A program made the translations under genes and the position numbers. Shown here piece by piece: positions 9,906 to 18,895 of a stretch of DNA of 35,116 nt. The stretch is from Gammaproteobacteria bacterium (GTDB lineage Bacteria; Pseudomonadota; Gammaproteobacteria; Xanthomonadales; SZUA-36), in the NCBI GenBank assembly GCA_024275935.1, contig JAJRYF010000141.1:1-35116 (forward strand), written 5' to 3'. Position 1 is the first letter of the stretch. Every line of letters begins with the position of its first letter. The notes under the pieces are model-generated. The model was not told where the DNA came from, did no database searches, and worked only from the letters and a program-made list of their open reading frames with translations.

Positions 9906-10103
9906 AAGTTTATCCTGGATACCAGTCCACCCGATAATTGTTCCTGCACTGTTCTCGGCTCTGGTTTCCTGCTTCGCCCTAACTCCTGCATCCATGTAAC
10001 GATGCATTATTCTGCTACCGCCATCCAGGGACATCTGTATTGCCCTTGGCATCCATGCTCCCGGGTATTGCTACTCGCAATTCCGGAATGCCGACCTAAG
10101 GGG

Positions 10104-10122
10104 GACTATTCGCCGCCCGGAA
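10104..10122 (-). repeat. REP-like dispersed palindrome, copy B (partial)
   Basis: On the minus strand this reads TTCCGGGCGGCGAATAGTC, matching the core of the other three copies before diverging. A second short palindrome, ATTCCGGAAT, lies 16 bases away at 10079-10088. It sits between two convergent genes. The rest of the 245-base gap (9906-10150) shows nothing else recognisable. Confidence 0.6.
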
Positions 10123-10150
10123 TGATGAAATAACAAGGCTATTATTCGCC

Positions 10151-13100
10151 TTACCCAAGAGCTCCGCGACTAGCTTCCCGAGCATGCACCAACCTATACA
10201 GCGCAGGTAATACCAGCAAGGTTAGTAGAGTCGAAGATATAATCCCGCCAATAACAACCGTAGCCAATGGTCGTTGTACTTCTGAGCCAATACCAGTGTT
10301 AAGCGCCATCGGCACAAAGCCCAGTGCCGCAACCAGTGCGGTCATTAGAACTGGGCGCAGGCGGGTTAACGCTCCTTCAATAATGGCTTCATTAAGGGCT
10401 TGACCGTGCATGCGCAGGTCTCGAATAAATGAAACCATCACCAAGCCGTTCAATACCGCTATTCCAGACAGGGCAATAAAACCTACCGCAGCGGAGATTG
10501 AGAATGGAATATCGCGCAATAATAGTGCAACAATGCCACCTGTTAGCGCCAAGGGCACGCCGGAGAAAATAATGGCGGCATCTTTAATCGAACCCAATGC
10601 CATAATCAGTAAGCCGATCACCAGTGCCAGCGTGATTGGCACTACGATGGAAAGTCGTTGGGTGGCCGATTGGAGTTTTTGGTAAGTACCGCCGTATTCG
10701 ATCCAATAACCTGCTGGTACATCAACATTAGTTTTAATTGCCTGCTGCACACTCTGCACAAAAGAACCTAAATCACGGCCGCGCACATTGGAGCCTACCA
10801 CTACCCGACGCTTGCCATTCTCTCTATAAACCTGGCTATAACCCATGACTAGTTTCAATTCAGCTACTTCTTTCAATGGCACATACAGACCATCGGCGAG
10901 CATAATCGGTAATTCAGATAGTGCATCAATATCGGTACGCAGGTGTTCGGCCAGACGCACAACTATATCGGAACGACGATCTCCCTCGTACAGTTGGTTT
11001 GCTACCGTTCCGCCTAGTGCAGTTGCCAACACGCCTTGTAAATGTGCGATGCTTAAACCATACCTGGCCATTACCTCCCGTTTAGGCTCAATTGTCATCA
11101 CGGGCAGGCCGGTAGTTTGCTCGACGGATACATCGGCAGCACCGGGAACATTAGCAATAACTTTTTCTATCTCACTTCCAAGAGCTATAAGCTGGTCAAA
11201 ATCGTCACCAAATACTTTAACTGCCAGCTCAGCGCGAACCCCTGAAATCAACTCATTAAAACGCATTTGTATGGGCTGTAAAAACTCATAGCGATTACCA
11301 GGAATTGGAGTTACCAGATCTTCCAGTTCAGCCACAAACCGGGCCTTGGATTTACTCGGGTCGGGCCACTCATCACGCGGTTTAAGGATAATGAAATTAT
11401 CCGCAACGCTTGGGGGCACAGCATCGGTGGCTACCTCGGCTGTGCCAATTTTGGCAAATACTCGCTCAACTTCAGGTAGCTTTTTGATTTCCAATTCCAG
11501 CGATCTTTGCAGGTGGATAGCCTCACTGAGTGAAGTCCCTGGAATCCGCAGTGCGTGCATAACTATATCGCCCTCATCCAGATTGGGCACAAACTCAGAA
11601 CCTAGTTTCGGAATTAACAGGCTGGAACCAGCTACCAGAACAATTGCTAGTGCAACCACCGCCCACCTGAGCTTTAAAGATAGTAGCAAGATGGGTTTAT
11701 AAAATGCACTGGCAACCGTCACAACCACATTTTTTTTCTCTTTTATCGGTTTTTTGAAGAGTATCGCGACTCCGGCTGGGATAAAAGTAATTGATAAAAT
11801 CATTGCACTAACCAGGGCGATGATGACCGTGATTGCCATCGGGTGAAACATCTTGCCCTCAACCCCGGATAAGGCGAAGATAGGAATATAAACGGCAGTA
11901 ATAATAAAGACCCCAAATAGTGCCGGACGAATTACCTCGCGGGTTGCTTCAAAGACAATTACCAGGCGCTCATTAAGTGAAATGCCCTCTTTACGATAAG
12001 CTTGGCTTAAGCGCCGAATACAGTTTTCGACAATAATCACCGCCCCATCAATAATCAAACCAAAGTCCAGTGCGCCCAGACTCATAAGGTTAGCACTGGT
12101 TCTAGTCTGCACCATACCGGTAATAGTCATTAACATGGCAATAGGAATAACTGCTGCGGTCAGGATTGCGGCTCGAATATTGCCTAAAAACAAAAATAAC
12201 ACCACAATTACCAATAGTGCGCCTTCCAACAGGTTTTTTTGCACTGTTTTCAAAGTTTTCTCAACCAGACTAGTGCGGTTATAGACCGCAGTGGCTGTGA
12301 TTCCAGTTGGCAAACTAGATTTAATCTCCTCCAGTTTAATTGCAACATCGTTGGCAACATTACGACTGTTTTCACCAATCAACATAAATACCGTACTCAT
12401 CACCACCTCGCGGCCATTTTGAGTAGCAGCACCTGAGCGCAGTTCTTTACCTAAACTCACCTCGGCTACATCTTTAACCAAAATGGGGATGCCCTGAGAT
12501 TGAGCAATCACAATATTTTCCAGGTCAGTTAGCGTGCTGGCTTGCCCGGGAACTCGTAGCAACCACTGCGCGCCGTTGTGCTCGATAAAACCAACGCCGC
12601 GGTTATTATTGTTATTTTGTATCGCCTCAACCACCTCGACATAGCTGATCTGGTAAGCCAACAACCTGGCAGGGTCTGGTGCTACTAGAAGCTCTTTCTT
12701 ATACCCGCCGATAGGATTTATCTCGGCCACACCAGCTACACGCATTAACTGCGGGCGAATAATCCAGTCGTGGGCTGTGCGTAGATCCATCGGGGTTATT
12801 AGGCTGCCATCAGGGTTCCTGGCGTTTGGCTGGGCATCAACCGTGAACATGAAAATCTCCCCCAATCCAGTAGCAATCGGGCCAAGAGCAGGCTCTAATG
12901 CCGGTGGTAAGTCAGCTTTAGCAATACTCAAGCGTTCACTAACTAACTGCCGGGCAAAATAGATATCCGTACCTTCTTTGAAGACCACGGTCACTTGCGA
13001 CAGGCCATAACGAGAGACCGAGCGGGTATAAGATAATTTTGGCAGGCCCGCCATTACCGTCTCTACCGGATAACTAACCCGTTGCTCTACTTCCAACGGC

Positions 13101-13270
13101 GTATAACCGGGAGCTGCGGTATTAATAACCACCTGAACATTGGTAATATCGGGCACCGCATCAATGGGTAGCTGGGTGAATTTCGATGCCCCCAGGCCCA
13201 TCACTATAAGTACTAGCGTCATTACCAACCCACGCCGGGCAAGTGCAAATTTAATAATTACTTCTAACAT
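10151..13270 (-). CDS. czcA: Heavy-metal efflux RND pump, CzcA family
   Basis: A 1039-residue inner-membrane RND transporter of the usual heavy-metal-efflux length. It would use the proton gradient to drive divalent metal ions out through the CzcB adaptor and CzcC channel. The N-terminal helix is followed by LPIDAVPDITNVQV, the typical CzcA opening. The transmembrane-helix-4 motif reads DFGLIIDGAVIIVEN (near residue 400), the form associated with Zn/Co/Cd/Ni pumps rather than the Cu/Ag CusA type; the exact metal is inference. Twelve membrane spans and two large periplasmic loops are evident. It is the last gene of czcCBA, 12 bp after czcB. Confidence 0.95.
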   Translation of the reverse strand: MLEVIIKFALARRGLVMTLVLIVMGLGASKFTQLPIDAVPDITNVQVVINTAAPGYTPLEVEQRVSYPVETVMAGLPKLSYTRSVSRYGLSQVTVVFKEGTDIYFARQLVSERLSIAKADLPPALEPALGPIATGLGEIFMFTVDAQPNARNPDGSLITPMDLRTAHDWIIRPQLMRVAGVAEINPIGGYKKELLVAPDPARLLAYQISYVEVVEAIQNNNNNRGVGFIEHNGAQWLLRVPGQASTLTDLENIVIAQSQGIPILVKDVAEVSLGKELRSGAATQNGREVVMSTVFMLIGENSRNVANDVAIKLEEIKSSLPTGITATAVYNRTSLVEKTLKTVQKNLLEGALLVIVVLFLFLGNIRAAILTAAVIPIAMLMTITGMVQTRTSANLMSLGALDFGLIIDGAVIIVENCIRRLSQAYRKEGISLNERLVIVFEATREVIRPALFGVFIITAVYIPIFALSGVEGKMFHPMAITVIIALVSAMILSITFIPAGVAILFKKPIKEKKNVVVTVASAFYKPILLLSLKLRWAVVALAIVLVAGSSLLIPKLGSEFVPNLDEGDIVMHALRIPGTSLSEAIHLQRSLELEIKKLPEVERVFAKIGTAEVATDAVPPSVADNFIILKPRDEWPDPSKSKARFVAELEDLVTPIPGNRYEFLQPIQMRFNELISGVRAELAVKVFGDDFDQLIALGSEIEKVIANVPGAADVSVEQTTGLPVMTIEPKREVMARYGLSIAHLQGVLATALGGTVANQLYEGDRRSDIVVRLAEHLRTDIDALSELPIMLADGLYVPLKEVAELKLVMGYSQVYRENGKRRVVVGSNVRGRDLGSFVQSVQQAIKTNVDVPAGYWIEYGGTYQKLQSATQRLSIVVPITLALVIGLLIMALGSIKDAAIIFSGVPLALTGGIVALLLRDIPFSISAAVGFIALSGIAVLNGLVMVSFIRDLRMHGQALNEAIIEGALTRLRPVLMTALVAALGFVPMALNTGIGSEVQRPLATVVIGGIISSTLLTLLVLPALYRLVHAREASRGALG

Positions 13271-13282
13271 GTTAAGGAACCT

Positions 13283-14542
13283 TTAGTGGTCGTGGGAGGC
13301 ACCGGATTTTTCAATATCGGCTTTGATTACATAACTGTTTTCACTAACATAAAGAGTGCCAGGCTCCAGACCACCCAAAACCTCAGCCCATTCACCTGCC
13401 TGCAGGCCAAGCTCCAGCATACGCACTTCATACTCCTCACCAATTTGCGCATACACCACGGTAAAGTCCCTGAAAGATTGCAAGCCTGTGCGTTTTACCG
13501 CTAAGGCTACAGCATGCTCCCCAACAGTTATTTGTGCGCTGATATGGCGCCCGGGGCGAAGTTCCCCGCTTTTATTATCCAGCACCACCCGAACTCTCAC
13601 GGCCTGGTTAGCTTGTGCCAGCAGATCAATTCGAGAGACTTTGCCAATAAAGTGTTGCTTGCTGATGGTGTCAGTAATAGTTACCGGTGCGCCTACTTCT
13701 ACTTGCGCCAGATCACCAGGGAAAACTGATAATTCCGCCCAAACCGAGCTAGTATCTATAAGCGCAAATAGTTGCCGTCCATCGGTCTGTTCACCGGCAT
13801 TAACATCGCGCTGACTGACCACACCATTAATAGGCGAAGTAATGTTAACTAACTGCAAACTTTCGTTGCTTTCAACCCGGGCTAGCACTTGGCCCTTACG
13901 AACTTGCTCACCCTGTGAAACCAGGACTGCTTTAATTGTGCCATCAAAGCGAGCTGTGATACTACGCACCAATTCTCTATTTGCTTCGATCTGCCCATAC
14001 ACACTGATGGTCTCTTGCATTATGGTGGCACCAGCAATCGAGGTTTTAATTTCCAGAGCCTCTGCAACTGCGGTAGCAATTTTTGTGCGACCCTCTAAAT
14101 TATCGTATTCCCAGATATAGGTCTGGCCGTTGTGTATAGCAGTAATGCTTACGATAAACGAATGCGGCTCATAAACCACCATGTCCCCACGCAGAACATC
14201 ACCAATAGGTGTAAAGTTAATGGCATCAATTTGGTCACCAAAACGGGTTAATTCAACCTTTAGCTCCACTTCCTCAGGGCTGACTTTATTCCCGTTTTTT
14301 GTAGCCCAGGCGCGCAACTCAGGGGGCACTCCGGTTTCGAAAATAGCTAATTCAAGACTAAAGTTACCATCCCTCAATAGTCGCCCTCGATTTGGACCCT
14401 TTTCAGGCTCCACCTCAGTGTGTTCAACTTCAGGAGGCAGCGACTGCTCTGCGCCACAAGCGCTCAGAAATATGACTAGTAGCAACGGCAGATAAGTCGC
14501 CCGTGCAAGATTTTTAATTATATTTTTCATTTTAGGCCTCAT
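13283..14542 (-). CDS. czcB: RND periplasmic adaptor lipoprotein, CzcB family
   Basis: A 419-residue membrane-fusion protein linking CzcA to CzcC. The N-terminus is a lipoprotein signal with lipobox LSAC (Cys 29). An extended N-terminal domain follows (GPNRGRLLRDG onward), as in CzcB-type adaptors. Next come the lipoyl/barrel-sandwich halves (ARFDGTIKAVLVSQGEQVRKGQ and ITSPINGVVSQRDVNAGE) and a beta-barrel. It ends in SHDH, a short His-containing tail. The start at 14542 overlaps the czcC stop as ATGA; a second ATG at 14530 would give a more compact signal peptide and is a reasonable alternative. Confidence 0.93.
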   Translation of the reverse strand: MRPKMKNIIKNLARATYLPLLLVIFLSACGAEQSLPPEVEHTEVEPEKGPNRGRLLRDGNFSLELAIFETGVPPELRAWATKNGNKVSPEEVELKVELTRFGDQIDAINFTPIGDVLRGDMVVYEPHSFIVSITAIHNGQTYIWEYDNLEGRTKIATAVAEALEIKTSIAGATIMQETISVYGQIEANRELVRSITARFDGTIKAVLVSQGEQVRKGQVLARVESNESLQLVNITSPINGVVSQRDVNAGEQTDGRQLFALIDTSSVWAELSVFPGDLAQVEVGAPVTITDTISKQHFIGKVSRIDLLAQANQAVRVRVVLDNKSGELRPGRHISAQITVGEHAVALAVKRTGLQSFRDFTVVYAQIGEEYEVRMLELGLQAGEWAEVLGGLEPGTLYVSENSYVIKADIEKSGASHDH

Positions 14543-15846
14543 GGCTTTGTTTCTATTTGCGCTATGCTTACGCCGGTTAAGCGTTCAATTTCGATTATGT
14601 TACGGTGGGCATCAACACTGGCCGCTATCAATGCGCTATGGGCATCGAGCAACTCCGCTTGCACACTGCGTAACTCCAGATAGCTGTAACGCCCAAGCTG
14701 ATAAGCTCGCTGGGTCGCTGCTAATGCCTGCTCAAGCGGCGGGATAATTTCACTATGTACGGTTGCAATAACATGCAGGCTGTGTTGTAGTTTTTCATAA
14801 ATCACCAAAAGCACGGTTTCAATACCAATACGCGCGGCTTTCTCTTCACTGCCGGTTTGAGCCAGGCTGGCCTGAGCTGCCGCAATTCGCCCGGGGTTAC
14901 GGGTGCGTTTACCGAAGGGGATGCTAATGCCTGCGACCAGTGCCTGATCGTTGGTATCATTGAAGTACCGAACCCCCGCATTAACCCGCCAGCCAGGTCG
15001 GTCTTGGGCCAGAGCAAGCTGTAATTCTGCCTCTTTTAGCAGCTTATCTGACATTATCCTGGTGAATTCGGGGTTTTGAGATAGCTGGGATTTTAGTGTT
15101 TCAAAAGATGCCACCTGGGGAACTTTAGTAAGGTCTCCTCCAACCCGTGCAAAGCTTAGAGTTCGTTCGCCCCATTGTGCTGCCAAACGGTGATTTGCCG
15201 AGAATATCTCATGCTCAAGGTCTTCGCGCTCCAGTTTTCTGCGCGCCAATTCAGCTTGTGCCCTAAAAAGCTCGGCTTCAGGAGTTTTGCCTGCTTGCAC
15301 TCGTTGGTTTACTGATCTAACCGTATTTTCTGCAAGCTTAATGGCCTGGTCAGTATTTATTTTGTATGCCTGGAAGGCCAAGCTGGTGAGGTACCGACGC
15401 GCAGTCTCGGCCGCTGCATCTAGTTTCTTTATATCAGCTTCCACCGCAACCACTGACGATTGCGCTTGTGCAGCCTCGATGTAATTTTGCCGGAGTCCGC
15501 GCTCAAGTATCCAGCCAATACTCAAGGTTAGTTGTGCACTATCCAGACCTTTGGCCCGGCCCGTGCCGAAGGCATCCTCTAATACAATGCTCAATTCAGG
15601 ACTGGGTGCCAAGCCTGCTTGTTGCACCCGTCCTTGCTGAATTTGTAATTGATGTGCGAAGGCTTGTAGCTCAGGGTTATGCTCAAGGGTCTTGATAATA
15701 GCTTCACTCAGGCTGAGAGTGTGCTCAGCAACCTCTATCTCCGGCGCTGCGCTGATAGAGGCCGCCGCAAGCATGCCAACTAATAACCAACCGTAGACCA
15801 ACAACCGCTTAGCTGGTTGTTTCAGTATAAAAATTGATACCCGCAT
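14539..15846 (-). CDS. czcC: Outer-membrane efflux channel, CzcC/TolC family
   Basis: A 435-residue outer-membrane factor when started at the ATG at 15846, which has AGGAG seven bases upstream; the longer frame from 15897 has no such site. A signal peptide precedes APEIEVAEHTLSLSEAI. Two repeated outer-membrane-efflux domains follow, typical of TolC-like trimers: NPELQAFAHQLQIQQGRVQQAGL marks the first (quoted in part) and long heptad-rich helices the rest. It forms the exit duct for the CzcCBA pump. It is the first gene of the czcCBA operon, with an ATGA overlap into czcB. Confidence 0.92.
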   Translation of the reverse strand: MRVSIFILKQPAKRLLVYGWLLVGMLAAASISAAPEIEVAEHTLSLSEAIIKTLEHNPELQAFAHQLQIQQGRVQQAGLAPSPELSIVLEDAFGTGRAKGLDSAQLTLSIGWILERGLRQNYIEAAQAQSSVVAVEADIKKLDAAAETARRYLTSLAFQAYKINTDQAIKLAENTVRSVNQRVQAGKTPEAELFRAQAELARRKLEREDLEHEIFSANHRLAAQWGERTLSFARVGGDLTKVPQVASFETLKSQLSQNPEFTRIMSDKLLKEAELQLALAQDRPGWRVNAGVRYFNDTNDQALVAGISIPFGKRTRNPGRIAAAQASLAQTGSEEKAARIGIETVLLVIYEKLQHSLHVIATVHSEIIPPLEQALAATQRAYQLGRYSYLELRSVQAELLDAHSALIAASVDAHRNIIEIERLTGVSIAQIETKP

Positions 15847-16040
15847 TACAAACTCCTTGTATATGCTTGCTTTCGTACAGAAAAGCGATTTATTCATAAA
15901 ATATTTAGTTGGTTTCAGGCTTTATGCAAATACTGCGCTTTTTCGGCGGCATTAAAAATTAAATCGAAACCAATATAGATGGTGAATTAACTATTACCAG
16001 CCGCTATAAGCTAACTGCCAATAGAATTCTCAGAAGGGTT

Positions 16041-16454
16041 TTATCCCGGTGGTGCTCGTAGCGGGGGGGAGAAGGCGTAATATCTATGCACGATCGGTTT
16101 TCGTTCTCGCTGATACTGCATTAATTGGGGTGCAGATACAAACCAGAACAAAGTTATAAAAAGCGCAAATATTGCTATCACAGAAATGTTGTTGTAGAGA
16201 TTTTTTAGCAACCCAGCGGGGCTGATGTCGACCTCAGAGACCACATTATCGTGACCTTCACTATGGGATGTATCATGCGCAAAGTGAGCTTTGCTTAAAT
16301 TCTCATGCCCATCGGTTTTATCAATGAGGTGACTATGACTGCTATCTAGTTCATGAACATGCATCCTTACACCTTGCGCACACAGCAATGCCAACGAGAG
16401 GAGTAAGCTTAGCCCCAATAATGTACGATTATTTATCCGGCGAAAAGAATTCAT
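16041..16454 (-). CDS. Small His-rich membrane protein next to the czc operon
   Basis: A 137-residue protein starting at the ATG at 16454; a TTG two codons earlier is possible. It has an N-terminal hydrophobic segment (a signal peptide or anchor), then about 45 residues rich in His and Asp/Glu (HVHELDSSHSHLIDKTDG and several H-x-H pairs), then a second membrane span (ISVIAIFALFITLFWFVSA) and a basic, Pro-rich tail. The His-rich loop would lie in the periplasm if both segments span the membrane. It lies 194 bp upstream of czcC on the same strand, where CzcI-like or metal-sensing accessory proteins are common. A metal-binding role is inference from composition and position. Confidence 0.7.
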   Translation of the reverse strand: MNSFRRINNRTLLGLSLLLSLALLCAQGVRMHVHELDSSHSHLIDKTDGHENLSKAHFAHDTSHSEGHDNVVSEVDISPAGLLKNLYNNISVIAIFALFITLFWFVSAPQLMQYQRERKPIVHRYYAFSPPLRAPPG

Positions 16455-16460
16455 GACCAA

Positions 16461-16680
16461 GGTAGTTTAACTAATTAAGTGAGTTAAAACCAATATTCTT
16501 ATTGCGTACAGCATATATTTCCCATTGTTTGATGTTTGAGGAGCATTGTAATTGGTTATTTCTGATTTGAATATCACAACTATTCACCGTATACAGGCTA
16601 CCTAATCTGGCTTTTGAGTAGTGAAGTCGGCTTTATTGGGTTATTATTAGCCACCATATTAGTCAAACCATCCTAATTAC
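16461..16680. promoter_or_regulatory. Divergent intergenic region between the His-rich gene and bamD
   Basis: An AT-rich stretch of about 220 bases between divergent genes, so it should hold both promoters. I see no clear -35/-10 pair, no MerR- or ArsR-like palindrome and no strong Shine-Dalgarno before bamD. Metal-responsive control of the czc block is plausible but not visible here. Confidence 0.25.
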
Positions 16681-17490
16681 ATGATCAAATACCTCCCTAG
16701 CCGTTTAGGCGGCCTTGCATTACTTTTATTTATACTCATCCTCAGCGGCTGCGGCTCTAAAGGTGATGCCATGGATCACATCAGCGCAGATGAGTTATAT
16801 CAGGATGCAAAGGCAGCAGTAGTAGGCGGAAATTACAGCCGCGCGGCAACACTATACAAGCAACTTCAAAGCCGGTTTCCGTTTGGCCGCTACACTGAGC
16901 AGGCTCAATTAGAGCTGGCTTTCGCACAATATAAACTGCGTGAACCAAATAAAGCCATGGCTACGCTTGAACGATTTGTTAAAACCTACCCTGCACATCA
17001 AAATATTGACTATGCCCTATACCTTAAGGGTCTGGTCAACTATGAGTCAAACTATGGTTTCTTGGCACGAATATTTCCATCCAGGGTGCGCGACCGTGAC
17101 CAGCAGGGAGCACGCCAGGCATTTACCGATTTTAATGAATTATTGCGCCGCTTCCCTGATAGTCAGTATGCCCCGGATGCCCGTCAACGGATGGTTTTCT
17201 TAAAATCAAACCTGGCAGGCTATGAAATCAAGGTTGCTGAATACTATCTGCGCAGAAAAGCCTTTATTGCGGCTGCTAATCGGGCCCGTTATGTTTTAGA
17301 AACCTACCCAAAAACTCCAGAAACTGCCAGCGCACTGACAGTGCTGCATAAGGCATATATTGGTCTGGAAATGCCCGCGCTGGCAGATAGCACCATGCAG
17401 GTACTAGCTCTCAACTTTCCAAATGAACCCTATGTCTCCGGGAAAAAAGTACGCCGCTCTATCGGCTCATATCTTTGGCCCTTTGATTAA
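16681..17490 (+). CDS. bamD: Outer-membrane protein assembly lipoprotein BamD
   Basis: A 269-residue lipoprotein with lipobox LSGC (Cys 24), matching BamD/ComL/YfiO in length and sequence. BamD is the essential lipoprotein partner of BamA in the outer-membrane beta-barrel assembly complex. The mature protein starts with a TPR array: ELYQDAKAAVVGGNYSRAA, then LYKQLQSRFPFGRYTEQA. RRFPDSQYAPDARQRM and the later ETYPKTPETASAL repeat follow. It is monocistronic here, divergent from the His-rich gene. In E. coli it is divergent from rluD-pgeF; here those genes are about 14 kb away. Confidence 0.95.
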   Translation: MIKYLPSRLGGLALLLFILILSGCGSKGDAMDHISADELYQDAKAAVVGGNYSRAATLYKQLQSRFPFGRYTEQAQLELAFAQYKLREPNKAMATLERFVKTYPAHQNIDYALYLKGLVNYESNYGFLARIFPSRVRDRDQQGARQAFTDFNELLRRFPDSQYAPDARQRMVFLKSNLAGYEIKVAEYYLRRKAFIAAANRARYVLETYPKTPETASALTVLHKAYIGLEMPALADSTMQVLALNFPNEPYVSGKKVRRSIGSYLWPFD

Positions 17491-17590
17491 CTAGCGGCTC
17501 ACGGGGATACCCAGAGGCATTCTACTCATGGGTAATAAATAGTCACCTTCTTCAGTCATTCCCAGGCTGTAAATACTTTCTTCTGCCGGC

Positions 17591-17622
17591 TTCCACGGGG
17601 CGGCGAATAGCCAAACCCGGAA
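17591..17622 (+). repeat. REP-like dispersed palindrome, copy C
   Basis: TTCCACGGGGCGGCGAATAG followed by CCAAACCCGGAA, the fullest match to the consensus. It lies between convergent bamD and amidohydrolase genes, directly before a GC-rich hairpin. Confidence 0.7.
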
Positions 17623-17623
17623 T

Positions 17624-17640
17624 CCGGGGGATAGACCCCC
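17624..17640. terminator. GC hairpin between convergent genes
   Basis: GGGGG-ATAGA-CCCCC forms a five-pair all-GC stem with a five-base loop, eight bases beyond the stop codon of the minus-strand amidohydrolase gene. No U-run follows on either strand, so a role in termination is possible but unproven. Confidence 0.35.
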
Positions 17641-17647
17641 TCTTAAA

Positions 17648-18895
17648 TCACCGCCCAGGGTGAATATAAGCTCTCGGCATGGTGTTATTCCTGGGCAAAT
17701 ATCGGTCTCGCAATAGTGTCTGCCTCGATACCATCGCTGTATTCTTGCCGTTAATAACGACCGCGTAAGCCGCAGCGGTTACCTCTAATGGGTCGCCATC
17801 CCAGATCACCAAATTAGCTACCTCACCAGTCTTTATTTGCCCACTGTTATACCCGAAAAACTTAGCCGGTACGGAGGTGATCGCAGCCAACGCCGCTGTA
17901 TATGACATACCATTAGCTACCGCATTGCCTGCGCCCTGGCGAATTTTGCGCATATTATGCGCGCCGCCCGCTGAAAACATTACCTTAACCCCGGCTTGTT
18001 CCAATAAGGCCGCGTTCTCAAGACGAGCACCCAAGCTGTCAAAGCTGCTGGGTAAATTCACTAGCGGATCAATCAGCACTGGAACCCCTGCTGCTTGCAA
18101 TTGCGCTGCAACCACCCAGCCCTCGGCAGCACCAGCGATTGCGGCATTCAGCTTGTGCTTAGAAATAAATCGCAGGGCCTGACGAATATCTGCCGCCCGG
18201 TCGAGTTTGAAAACTACCGGCTTCTGGCCCCACTGTTTCAGTACAGCTCGCCCCGCATGACTTAGCATGCGTAAATGCCCATTAGCATCACCGCCCCTGC
18301 GAGCCTCTGTGAATGCTTGCTCCAGAAGCATAAATTGAGCCGCCCTGGAACCGCCACTATCTCCCATTGCCGCTGACCCCAGTGAGATAAATAACACTCT
18401 ATCGTTTGCGGGGGTACTCTTGCCATCCAATAAAACTACGGCGCCCTGACCCTCGATGATACTGCCGCTCTGGCTGGGGCTAAGAACAGTATATAAAACC
18501 CCCTCGATACGATTTATCGCCACTAGCGAGGAAGCCGGATTATAGGCAAAGCCTGGGAAAAATTCCGGCCGCACCTGCTGTAAGTTTAGTTGCTGATCAA
18601 CGGTAGAGGCTTCCAGAGAAATCTCCCCTAGGCCCACTGTACCGAGGCCACCAAACAGGCCGGGGCTTACCACCCTGCCCTTGGCCTCAATAACCAGGCT
18701 ATCGTCAGCTATCGAAAGCCCTTTACCAAGCTTAATAATTTTACCCCCACGAATATGGATATCAGTATTTTCCAATACCCCGGCGGCACCCATGGTATAA
18801 ATTTTTGCATCTTTGATCAGCATCTCTTGAGACAGTGCTGGAAAGCTCAATACCAATAAAACCAGGCCCAAAAACCTCATATAAATACAGCGCAT
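17648..18895 (-). CDS. Amidohydrolase-family protein lacking the metal-binding residues
   Basis: A 415-residue exported protein with a signal peptide (FLGLVLLVLSFPALSQ). The fold follows amidohydrolases: an N-terminal beta-sandwich ('IKLGKGLSIADDSLVIEAKG'), a TIM-barrel core and a C-terminal GQIKTGEVANLVIWDGDPLE segment. However, the place of the usual HxH after strand 1 reads SPGLFGGLGTVG. The later metal-ligand positions also appear replaced: GAAEG where the partner has HH, and SAGGAHN where it has HSD. It is therefore likely catalytically inactive or uses another mechanism. Its start overlaps the stop of the upstream amidohydrolase by one base (TAATG), suggesting a partner or structural subunit. 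Substrate unknown. Confidence 0.82.
   Translation of the reverse strand: MRCIYMRFLGLVLLVLSFPALSQEMLIKDAKIYTMGAAGVLENTDIHIRGGKIIKLGKGLSIADDSLVIEAKGRVVSPGLFGGLGTVGLGEISLEASTVDQQLNLQQVRPEFFPGFAYNPASSLVAINRIEGVLYTVLSPSQSGSIIEGQGAVVLLDGKSTPANDRVLFISLGSAAMGDSGGSRAAQFMLLEQAFTEARRGGDANGHLRMLSHAGRAVLKQWGQKPVVFKLDRAADIRQALRFISKHKLNAAIAGAAEGWVVAAQLQAAGVPVLIDPLVNLPSSFDSLGARLENAALLEQAGVKVMFSAGGAHNMRKIRQGAGNAVANGMSYTAALAAITSVPAKFFGYNSGQIKTGEVANLVIWDGDPLEVTAAAYAVVINGKNTAMVSRQTLLRDRYLPRNNTMPRAYIHPGR

Noticed and set aside
17624-17640. Considered as a strong intrinsic terminator
   Set aside because: The stem is short and no U-run follows, so it is listed only with low confidence.
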